Assembly (NCBI GenBank): GCA_902826595.1
Contig: CADEFK010000003.1
Coordinates: forward strand, 1-38,272
Length of the DNA: 38,272 nucleotides
Source: an uncultured bacterium
Lineage (GTDB): Bacteria > Desulfobacterota_D > UBA1144 > Nemesobacterales > UBA2774
Direction of reading: 5' to 3'
Part shown: positions 1-6,541 of the stretch, piece by piece
How the letters are laid out: each line of letters opens with the position of its first letter
Numbering within the stretch: the stretch's first letter is position 1
Translations under genes and position numbers: made by a program
Notes under the pieces: generated by a model
What the model was told of the DNA's origin: nothing
Database searches by the model: none
Seen by the model: only the letters and a program-made list of their open reading frames with translations

Positions 1-387
1 TTTGTCCGCGTGATTATCAAAGAGGATAGCCAGAACCGGATAAAGTTCAACTTCTTCCGTATTCACAGTGTCTTTCACCCTTACCGCCTTTATCAATTTA
101 TAAGGCAGCATCGCGCAGAACTCGGGGGTTTCGTCTCCGTGGAGCTGCACTGTGTCTACACCGGAAGTCTCGACCGATTCCCTTATCTCATCGGGGCCCT
201 GGTTTACAAAAACGCCTACTGTAGAGACGAACGGAGGCAGTGAGGAAATGATCGGGTGGGCGTCACGGGGGTCTATAAACCTCTTGCTGCCGTTGTAGAA
301 TATAAAACCCAGCGCATCCGCTCCCAGGTCGGCAGCGCGGAACGCATCGTCAATATTCGTAATACCGCAAATTTTTACTCTTACCAT
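1..387 (-). CDS. trpF: Phosphoribosylanthranilate isomerase, N-terminal part (cut by window edge)
   Basis: Reading the minus strand from the ATG at 385-387 gives 129 codons with no stop before base 1, so the gene runs off the left edge. The translation opens with the TrpF hallmark VKICGIT, followed by GFIF...SKRFIDP, STVGVF and VQLHGDE, as expected for the first half of the (beta/alpha)8 barrel. Cys7 matches the catalytic base of the family and Asp124 (in ILFD) the general acid. The enzyme isomerises phosphoribosylanthranilate in tryptophan synthesis in the cytoplasm. A typical TrpF has about 200-220 residues, so roughly 80 are missing. The start has no Shine-Dalgarno sequence, but a near-consensus promoter lies 12 bases upstream. 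Other trp genes probably follow beyond base 1 (inference). Confidence 0.93.
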   Translation of the reverse strand, partial: MVRVKICGITNIDDAFRAADLGADALGFIFYNGSKRFIDPRDAHPIISSLPPFVSTVGVFVNQGPDEIRESVETSGVDTVQLHGDETPEFCAMLPYKLIKAVRVKDTVNTEEVELYPVLAILFDNHADK

Positions 388-398
388 AGGGATTGAGA

Positions 399-427
399 AT
401 TATAAAAGCACAATACGTGTATGTAAA
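399..427 (-). promoter_or_regulatory. Promoter of trpF, apparently giving a leaderless mRNA
   Basis: On the minus strand TTTACA (422-427) and TATAAT (399-404) are separated by exactly 17 bases, close to the sigma70 consensus. The -10 ends 12 bases before the trpF ATG, so transcription would start only about 5 bases upstream of the codon. No purine-rich ribosome binding site fits in that space. Confidence 0.6.
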
Positions 428-441
428 ACGCCCGGCCTGCC

Positions 442-1554
442 CTATAAACCGTCCAGATGTTCCTTAATCGACTCGGCTATTATTCTGTACCCGTTCCTGT
501 TCGTATGCCCGCCGAAGTTGTCGGGGTATATCCGCTCCGCGCCCGCGCCCCGTCTGAGCGGGCCGAGCGCATCGACGTAGCGGATGCCGTGCTCGTCAAA
601 ATATTTCCTTATCTCACTATCCGCCTGCCTCTCGTTCCCGATGAGGTAATCGATCTTGCCGGATGCCGGGAGGGCTTTGTTCCCTTCTATGTATTGCGCG
701 AATACACTCTCCTTGGTAGGAATTATTACGACCAGGAATTCGATATTGTTTTTTTTGGCGAGCTCGTTCATCCGATAGAAGAATTCCAGGCTCAGCCGTA
801 GCCCTTCCCTTATGTCGGGCCTCGCGAGGTCGAGTCCCTTTAACCTCTGGTCGGGGGTGAATCCGGTGCTGATGCCGTTCTTCTCGTCCTCGAGCATAAC
901 GATCTGCTCGCCCCTCTTGATCCTCCTTGACTGCCTGAGGTTATCCCCGATGAATGAGGAGCTCACGAGCCTGTACAGCACACTATTCCCTGCGAGCCAG
1001 TCGCCTATGCCGTACGAGGCTCCTTCCTCATCGTCCGATTCCACGGCCTCGGGCGAAGATTCGAATTCCGGCTTCCTCATATCTTTCCATGTGTCGACAC
1101 TATAGACGGCGGTGAAGGAGTCCTTGAGGTCGTTACCCAGATAAAACCCGGCGATAATTATCTCGGGATGGAACGCGAGGACTTCTTTCTCCATGAGATA
1201 GAGATACTCCGCCGGGCCGTAGCCTCCGAGCGAAACGTTATAAACCGTCTTACCCGTCAATCTCCGGAGTGCGGAAGGCCAGGATTCGCTCGCCCTTGCG
1301 CTTATACCATATGTGTGCGAGTCGCCTATCGCCACGACCTCGGCCGTGTCCGGCACGGATTTGTTCCTGTATCCGAGCCTGTCGTGCGCCCCTGTAGCAG
1401 GCTCGATCCTGTACCTGAGGATCTCGTCGGACACTCTCTTCGGCTTAAGAAAATCTATCGGGTCAAATACGAGTCTGGATATGCCCTCGGCCGCCGGGAG
1501 CGATACGACGACCGAGATCAGGATCAGAATAAAAGTCTTTAGATTTCTGTTCAA
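442..1554 (-). CDS. Membrane-anchored SGNH-fold hydrolase-like protein
   Basis: A 370-residue protein with one N-terminal hydrophobic segment (about residues 8-22), so probably anchored in the inner membrane with its domain in the periplasm. SGNH/GDSL blocks are visible: AIGDSH (Ser79 as nucleophile) near 75-80, NVSLGGYG (glycine block) near 106-113, FYLGND (Asn141) near 137-142, and a C-terminal Asp345/His350 pair in YPDNFGGH. Members of this superfamily add or remove O-acyl groups on glycans or lipids; AlgJ/AlgX-type proteins are periplasmic examples. The substrate cannot be read from sequence. The start appears to be TTG at 1554 with a weak ribosome site. It lies 54 bases upstream of trpF, which has its own promoter. 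The nearby second SGNH protein, flippase and glycosyltransferase suggest a role in surface polysaccharide modification (inference). Confidence 0.75.
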   Translation of the reverse strand: MNRNLKTFILILISVVVSLPAAEGISRLVFDPIDFLKPKRVSDEILRYRIEPATGAHDRLGYRNKSVPDTAEVVAIGDSHTYGISARASESWPSALRRLTGKTVYNVSLGGYGPAEYLYLMEKEVLAFHPEIIIAGFYLGNDLKDSFTAVYSVDTWKDMRKPEFESSPEAVESDDEEGASYGIGDWLAGNSVLYRLVSSSFIGDNLRQSRRIKRGEQIVMLEDEKNGISTGFTPDQRLKGLDLARPDIREGLRLSLEFFYRMNELAKKNNIEFLVVIIPTKESVFAQYIEGNKALPASGKIDYLIGNERQADSEIRKYFDEHGIRYVDALGPLRRGAGAERIYPDNFGGHTNRNGYRIIAESIKEHLDGL

Positions 1555-1646
1555 TATCAGCGAAGCCTTTGCTGCGTGAACGGCTTTCCCCGGAAGGAAC
1601 AGAACGATTATCAGGAATACATATTACCGGAACCGGCCTACAGCAT

Positions 1647-1676
1647 TTGTATATCGTGAATTTCCAGTAATATAAT
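1647..1676 (+). promoter_or_regulatory. Candidate promoter for the plus-strand SGNH gene
   Basis: TTGTAT (1647-1652) and TATAAT (1671-1676) lie 18 bases apart in the divergent 1555-1813 gap, giving a leader of about 130 bases. An alternative extended -10 (TGC followed by TATTAT at 1735-1740) lies closer to the gene. Between them is a guanine-run tract (1700-1713). Confidence 0.4.
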
Positions 1677-1813
1677 CCAGGAAAAAGCCGGAGACAATCG
1701 GCGGGCGGGCGGGAAAAACAGCTAAAACCTGTGCTATTATATTTTCCGCGCCGCCCTGATCCTAACGGCAAGCTTGAGACAGCGCGCGTATAAACTCCGA
1801 GCCGAGAGCATGG

Positions 1814-2917
1814 ATGAACAAAACCGAAAACACGCGGTCCTTTAAAAAGAAGCTGTATCTCGTACTTGCCGGCGTATTCTTTACGCTCGTTATACTAGAA
1901 ATCGCCACGCGGATCTGGCTCGATTTCATCGCCCCCGAGGACGTGAGCCTCGAGTATTCGCTCTACTCATACCTGAGCCCCGACAACCAGAGATACATAC
2001 GCCACCACTACCTGAACTATTATCCGAACCCGGAGTACCGGAGGGGAAAGACCTTTCATAACTCCCTCGGATACAGGAACGACGAATTCCCGGCGAAGAA
2101 GCCGGACGGGGTTTTCAGGATCGTGCTCCTCGGCGGGTCCTCGACCTACAACATCGGGATCGACGACAACGATAAGACCTGGGCCGCGCAGCTCGAGAGG
2201 ATACTCCGGGACAAGTACGGGCATAAGAACGTCGAGGTGATAAACGCCGGGGTCGGGGGATATAATTCCTGGGAGACCCTTATCAATCTGCAATTCAGGG
2301 TGCTCGACGTCGATCCCGACCTGATAATAGAGTACGAGGGTACTAACGACGTGCACGCCCGGTTCGTGGACCCGGCTTCTTACAAAGGGGACGATGCCGG
2401 ACGCAGAAAGCAGTGGGACCCGCCGTCGATTTTCTTTCTCGAGCACAGCGCGCTTTTCAGGGTGATACTGAGAAAACTGGGCGTGACCGAGCAGGTCGGC
2501 ATAGGGAACTTCATAACCCCCAGAAATACCGCGTATGGCCCGGTCTCGGTGGCAAAACACGACCCAATGGGGCTCCTCGAAAAGAACCCGCCCGTTTATT
2601 TCAGACGCAACCTCAAAAACATGGCCGCAATCGCCAAAGCGAACGGAGTGGAGATTCTGTTCTCGACGTGGGCGTATTCACCGTATCTCGACGACTACGC
2701 ATCGACCCCTTATTACCGGAAGGGATTCGATGAGAATAACGAGGTGGTGAAGGAAGTCGCTCTCGGAAGCGGCATGCCGCTTTTCGATTTCGCGGCGGTT
2801 ATGCCCAAAGACAAGAAATACTGGCGCGACGGAAGGCACGTCAATGCGCTCGGCGCTGAAAAGATGGCGGAGCTATTCGCCGGATACCTGAACGAAAGCG
2901 GCCTGCTCAGGAAATAG
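1814..2917 (+). CDS. Membrane-anchored SGNH/GDSL hydrolase-like protein
   Basis: A 367-residue protein with a basic N-terminus followed by a hydrophobic anchor at about residues 14-32. The SGNH blocks are clear: VLLGGSSTYN (Ser109 in the GDS position), INAGVGGYNSWE near 144-154, EYEGTNDVH (Asn178), and DGRH near the C-terminus (Asp339, His342). This fits a periplasmic esterase or O-acyltransferase-type fold acting on glycans or lipids; the substrate is unknown. It is divergent from the other SGNH protein across a 259-base gap, and the two are clearly different subfamilies (GDSH versus GGSST blocks). The ATG at 1814 follows a GAGAG at 1804-1808. The gene converges on the flippase with 23 bases between stop codons. 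Confidence 0.8.
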   Translation: MNKTENTRSFKKKLYLVLAGVFFTLVILEIATRIWLDFIAPEDVSLEYSLYSYLSPDNQRYIRHHYLNYYPNPEYRRGKTFHNSLGYRNDEFPAKKPDGVFRIVLLGGSSTYNIGIDDNDKTWAAQLERILRDKYGHKNVEVINAGVGGYNSWETLINLQFRVLDVDPDLIIEYEGTNDVHARFVDPASYKGDDAGRRKQWDPPSIFFLEHSALFRVILRKLGVTEQVGIGNFITPRNTAYGPVSVAKHDPMGLLEKNPPVYFRRNLKNMAAIAKANGVEILFSTWAYSPYLDDYASTPYYRKGFDENNEVVKEVALGSGMPLFDFAAVMPKDKKYWRDGRHVNALGAEKMAELFAGYLNESGLLRK

Positions 2918-2940
2918 AACCGGAAACAGGCACAGCCGCC

Positions 2941-4260
2941 TCAGAGGCTCCGCTCCCCGTCCTTTCTCATGTAATGCCCGAACACAACGAAGGAAAGCGC
3001 CGATTTCACTACCGCAAATCCCAGGAACGCGAGCGCCGCGCCCATGTAAGAATATTGAGGCACAAGAATGAACATGAGAGCCAGATAGACCGCGGTGGTC
3101 ACGACATAAAACGCGGTCCTTATCCCGGGTCTTCCCATAGCGAGGAGCGCCGGGTTAATCCAGTACGTGTATCGGGCCACGAGCACGCCGAGCGCGAGTA
3201 TCCTGAGCGTGTTCGTGGCGGGAGCGAAATCCTCGCCGAAAACCAGGCGTACTATGGGCCCCGCGAATACGATTATCAATACCGTCACGGGCACGATGAG
3301 CTTCATAAGATTCTTTGTCGATTCTTTGATGAACTCCTTGAACTCATCCATGGCCTTGATGGTCGTGAATTTAATGAGCTCGGGGAAAATAGCCTCGTAG
3401 AGCGTATCCACGATACGGTTTAAAATCCCCGAGACGGAATTGGCTATCCTGTAAAACGCCACGGCGTCCTTACCGGCAAAAAACCCGAGAATCATCATCC
3501 CCAGATACTTGTCGCTCCCGGTCTTGAGCGTCGCCATGAAGCTCGTATTCCCGAGGAACCAGGCGATCTCCTTCCACTGGCTTCTTATCAGGAAGATATC
3601 GGCCGTGAGCCAGCCGCCCAGTTTTTTTTCTTCAAGCGCCCTCATGACAGCCCAGAGCCTCACGGCGGCGGCTATGAAGTTCGATATTACGAGACCGTAC
3701 AGCGCCCCCTTTATTCCGAGACCGGCTAGAAGGAGCGCCGCCACGAGCACGAGCTGCGTAAGGTTCTCTAAAGAATTTATCACGGCAATATTCTTATACT
3801 TTTCGAATACCCTGAGTATAGCGTCAGACGTCAGCTTGGCTGTTTCGACGAAGAGCCCGAACGCATAGATCCAGATGTATATATAGGCCTCGGGCGAGTG
3901 TATGACGTATTTACTGATTAGCTTCGCCGTCGCGATTGCGATCAGGAAAGAGACCGCTCCGCTCCCCACGTCGAGCGCGTAAGAGAGCTTTATCATCGCG
4001 AGGGTCTTCTCGGTCTCGCCCTTCTCCCAGTAGGCTCCGATATACCTCACCGCGGTTTCCCAGACCCTGACGTCGAAGAACTGGTTCATCATGGCTATGT
4101 AAGCGATCACCAGCTGAAGCAGTCCGTAGTCCGTTACCCCGAGTATCCTCGCGAGAATGACTGTCTGGAGGGCGGCGAATCCCCCGGCCGCCGCCTTGCC
4201 GCTGAAGAGAAGGGAAGCGTTTATAAAAAGATTTTTCTGAAGACTCCGAGGTTTACTCAT
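2941..4260 (-). CDS. Polysaccharide flippase (Wzx/MOP superfamily)
   Basis: A 439-residue polytopic membrane protein with about a dozen hydrophobic segments spread along its whole length. The N-terminal pattern NASLLFSGKAAAGG...ILARILGVTDYGLLQ is typical of oligosaccharide flippases of the MOP exporter superfamily (Wzx, MATE-like). Such proteins move undecaprenyl-linked oligosaccharide units across the inner membrane. It follows the glycosyltransferase gene on the same strand by only 22 bases, so both are probably one transcript. No polymerase or ligase is seen nearby, so the pathway (O-antigen, capsule or exopolysaccharide) cannot be decided from this window. The ATG at 4260 has only a weak AGAG upstream. 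Confidence 0.85.
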   Translation of the reverse strand: MSKPRSLQKNLFINASLLFSGKAAAGGFAALQTVILARILGVTDYGLLQLVIAYIAMMNQFFDVRVWETAVRYIGAYWEKGETEKTLAMIKLSYALDVGSGAVSFLIAIATAKLISKYVIHSPEAYIYIWIYAFGLFVETAKLTSDAILRVFEKYKNIAVINSLENLTQLVLVAALLLAGLGIKGALYGLVISNFIAAAVRLWAVMRALEEKKLGGWLTADIFLIRSQWKEIAWFLGNTSFMATLKTGSDKYLGMMILGFFAGKDAVAFYRIANSVSGILNRIVDTLYEAIFPELIKFTTIKAMDEFKEFIKESTKNLMKLIVPVTVLIIVFAGPIVRLVFGEDFAPATNTLRILALGVLVARYTYWINPALLAMGRPGIRTAFYVVTTAVYLALMFILVPQYSYMGAALAFLGFAVVKSALSFVVFGHYMRKDGERSL

Positions 4261-4282
4261 TCGACTCTATTTCTAAAGAGCT

Positions 4283-5470
4283 TTATGATTTTCCATTATG
4301 TACTTTTTTTAATACGTCGATGTAATTTCTTATCATCCCGGCTTCCGTATGGAACTCTTTAACCATATCCCTGCCGTTTTCACCCATGAGGCGGGCACTG
4401 ATCGGGTCCCTCAGGAGAGACGTCACCGCTTCCGCAATCTCCGTGACGCTCCCTGGATCGACGAGGATTCCAGAAACGCCGTCTTTCACGGCCTCCGCTG
4501 ATCCCCCTAGCTTCGAAGCGATAACGGGCTTTGCCCTAGCGCTCGCCTCGAGCAACGCATTAGGCAGTCCTTCGACCTTGTTGTTCCAGTCCCTGCTCGG
4601 CATTACGAACACGTCCGCCAGGTCGAGGTAATCAATTATTTCCTCATGACCGACTCCCCCTGTAAAAATTACAGAGCCGCTCACCCCCCCGGCCTCCGCC
4701 AGCTCCCTGAACCTGTCTTTGTACCGTCCCTCGCCGACGACGATATACACGATATCCGGGAACTCCCTTTTTACGAGCGGGAGAGCCCTGATAACCATAT
4801 CCTGCCCCTTCCTCGGGAGCACCCTGGCAATAGTGACGATGACAGGGGCGGCCTCTCCGATCCCGTGCTTTGCCCTGAGGGCCTTGAGCTTTCCGTCCTC
4901 GACCTTCCCCGACATCATTCCCTCCCCGACGCCGTTGTAGATGACCGTGATCTTGTCTTCGGGAACGCCGATACCTGTGAGAAGCCCCTTGGTGTTCCTG
5001 CTGACCGCTATGATGCTTGCAGCATACCGGTAGAGCCTTCTCATGGGACGTCTCATCAGTCGTTTCATCATCCTCTTTCCGTAAAAGCACGTGGTGATAC
5101 CGGAGCCCGCCACCCGTACTACAGGCACGAACGAGATATGCGGCAGGAGCCCCCCCGCGGCTTCGGCCTCCTCCGTTATGAACAGCACGATATCGGGGCC
5201 TTCTTTGCGGAGCGCGGACATGAGTGAAAACAATCCGAGCATTATGTCGGCGTACGGTATGGCCTTTATCCATCTACCTCCGAGACCGCTGATCCTGATG
5301 ACGCGGCATCCGAGCCCAGCGTCGATCTCACGGTCATCCCGGCCGTAGCCGGGCGCGAGCACAACGAGCTCTATCCCTCGGCCGGATACGCCTCTTGCGA
5401 GCTTCAGGCTCGTCGTGGACAGCCCTCCCAGAAACGGGGGGAATTCATGGGTATAGAGAAGGACTTTCAT
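4283..5470 (-). CDS. Glycosyltransferase family 4 (GT-B fold)
   Basis: The protein opens with KVLLYTHEFPPFLGG, the usual N-terminal donor-side start of GT4 enzymes. The C-terminal Rossmann domain holds the Arg/Lys pair of the nucleotide-sugar site (IARVLPRKG, about 215-223), VGEGRYKD near 247, MPSR near 291 and the EX7E motif with Glu301 and Glu309 (EGLPNALLEAS; numbering counts one in-frame TTG before the ATG). These enzymes transfer a sugar from a nucleotide donor with retention, here probably to a lipid-linked glycan on the cytoplasmic face. I prefer the ATG at 5470 over the TTG one codon upstream. It leads a two-gene unit with the flippase. Donor and acceptor are unknown. Confidence 0.88.
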   Translation of the reverse strand: MKVLLYTHEFPPFLGGLSTTSLKLARGVSGRGIELVVLAPGYGRDDREIDAGLGCRVIRISGLGGRWIKAIPYADIMLGLFSLMSALRKEGPDIVLFITEEAEAAGGLLPHISFVPVVRVAGSGITTCFYGKRMMKRLMRRPMRRLYRYAASIIAVSRNTKGLLTGIGVPEDKITVIYNGVGEGMMSGKVEDGKLKALRAKHGIGEAAPVIVTIARVLPRKGQDMVIRALPLVKREFPDIVYIVVGEGRYKDRFRELAEAGGVSGSVIFTGGVGHEEIIDYLDLADVFVMPSRDWNNKVEGLPNALLEASARAKPVIASKLGGSAEAVKDGVSGILVDPGSVTEIAEAVTSLLRDPISARLMGENGRDMVKEFHTEAGMIRNYIDVLKKVHNGKS

Positions 5471-5528
5471 CAAGCGCCGTCATCAACGCGCCCTCAAGGG
5501 GGACGTCGATTATTATATGCATCTATTA

Positions 5529-5557
5529 TTGCACTTTTTTGTATAATACACTATATT
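5529..5557 (+). promoter_or_regulatory. Candidate promoter for the two small genes at 5653-6307
   Basis: TTGCAC (5529-5534) and TATATT (5552-5557) are spaced by 17 bases in the divergent gap 5471-5652. A TATAAT facing the other way (5512-5517, minus strand) could serve the glycosyltransferase operon, but it has no good -35. Confidence 0.45.
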
Positions 5558-5652
5558 TCGTTTTAGATTCTCTTTCCCGGGCCCTCGTAAAAAGTCCGTG
5601 GATTACGGCAAATTGACCAGTATGTCCGGGAATGTTAATCCGGGAGGACGAA

Positions 5653-5898
5653 ATGATCGATATGGAATCCCAATTGCTGAATTTACTCTGCAGGAGCTCA
5701 GGTCAGGGAAATTCCAATACGGACAGGCTCACGCAGGCAATAGTGGATGAGAATCCGGAGCTCGATTACAACCAGACGAAGATAAGGGTCGTCGAATCAT
5801 TGAACGACTTGAAGGATAAAGGCCAGATTCAGATAATGACCATCAACTGGGAGCTGGGTGACGAGTTCCTTTATATTTGTACCAACATAATCGAATAA
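5653..5898 (+). CDS. Small protein of unknown function (81 residues)
   Basis: I do not recognise this protein. The start at 5653 is chosen because GGGAGGA at 5642-5648 sits just before it; an in-frame ATG at 5632 lacks such a site. The 81 residues are soluble, with no signal peptide or membrane segment. An amphipathic stretch (DRLTQAIVDENPEL...TKIRVVESLNDLKDKGQI) followed by a short strand-like tail (IQIMTINW) resembles a winged-helix layout, but no clear DNA-recognition helix can be claimed. It has its own candidate promoter and is followed after 82 bases by another small gene on the same strand. A role linked to the downstream LysM hydrolase is possible but unsupported. Confidence 0.7.
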   Translation: MIDMESQLLNLLCRSSGQGNSNTDRLTQAIVDENPELDYNQTKIRVVESLNDLKDKGQIQIMTINWELGDEFLYICTNIIE

Positions 5899-5980
5899 GC
5901 CCCGCCCCCGCCGGTCTCCGGAAACACGGGCGCGATTCGTTCCACGGCGATAACCCTACCGGGTACGAATGGAGATATTC

Positions 5981-6307
5981 ATGCCGACGCTCGATTACAT
6001 ACGCATCGTGGGTATAACCGATATAACACCCGACAGTTCCGCACCGTACGACATAACCTTCAATATCGAGTATTCGGGCGATTCCGATTTCAGCCTTCCT
6101 AAAATGGGAGTGATCACCCTCAGGATGAACGAGCTGCTAGACACCCCGGGACTCGGGGCAGGCGATATGGAGAAAATCGCCTCAAGCCTTATCAGACAGG
6201 TTCTCAGCAGGGAAAGGAACGAGGACGGAACGATCATGATTCTCCACATCCTCGGGCTTCCCCTGGGTGAATGGCTCAGGGAGAACGTGCCGCTGCTGAA
6301 ACAATAG
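5981..6307 (+). CDS. Small protein of unknown function (108 residues)
   Basis: I do not recognise the family. The ATG at 5981 is preferred to the one at 5969 because GGAG at 5971-5974 lies about 6 bases upstream of it. The translation (MPTLDYIRIVGITDITPD...) is soluble and has no signal peptide. An N-terminal beta-rich part (YDITFNIEYSG) is followed by a helical stretch (MEKIASSLIRQVLSRER) and a conserved-looking hydrophobic end (ILHILGLPLGEWLRENVPLL). Codon use resembles the neighbours, which supports a real gene. It probably shares a transcript with the 81-residue protein and precedes the separately promoted LysM hydrolase gene. Confidence 0.65.
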   Translation: MPTLDYIRIVGITDITPDSSAPYDITFNIEYSGDSDFSLPKMGVITLRMNELLDTPGLGAGDMEKIASSLIRQVLSRERNEDGTIMILHILGLPLGEWLRENVPLLKQ

Positions 6308-6383
6308 CGCGCCCTGAAATTATTAAACTAAGCAGGTGTCTTAACCTGAAAAATCATAAATATTCATAACTATATAATTCCTC

Positions 6384-6412
6384 TTACAAATCTTATTTTT
6401 TTCATGTATAAT
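6384..6412 (+). promoter_or_regulatory. Promoter of the LysM hydrolase gene
   Basis: TTACAA (6384-6389) and a perfect TATAAT (6407-6412) are separated by 17 bases in an AT-rich stretch. Transcription would start near 6419, leaving a leader of about 120 bases before the ATG at 6542. Confidence 0.6.
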
Positions 6413-6474
6413 CTGTCCCAGTTAATTTTAAGTGGCTTACTTAGTTCTTTGAAAACCTAGACCAGAAAGCATGA

Positions 6475-6498
6475 CCGGATCTCGGGGAATTAATCCGG
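6475..6498 (+). promoter_or_regulatory. Hairpin in the leader of the LysM hydrolase mRNA
   Basis: CCGGAT (6475-6480) pairs with ATCCGG (6493-6498) around a 12-base loop. It lies about 30 bases upstream of a strong AGGAGG (6529-6534). It could be part of a structured leader. I could not match it to a known riboswitch class. Confidence 0.3.
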
Positions 6499-6541
6499 GA
6501 TTGGATATTTTTAAGATTTTGTCTCTGCAGGAGGTATAGGT

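Noticed and set aside
10-243. Plus-strand open frame of 77 codons at the left edge
   Set aside because: It lies opposite trpF, whose minus-strand translation has clear family motifs.
1463-1771. 102-codon minus-strand open frame in the SGNH divergent gap
   Set aside because: It overlaps the start of the real SGNH gene in another frame and is rich in Ser/Arg/Gly as expected for noise.
6413-6541. Known c-di-AMP or c-di-GMP riboswitch ahead of the LysM gene
   Set aside because: I could not find the conserved core sequences of either class; only a simple hairpin is supported.
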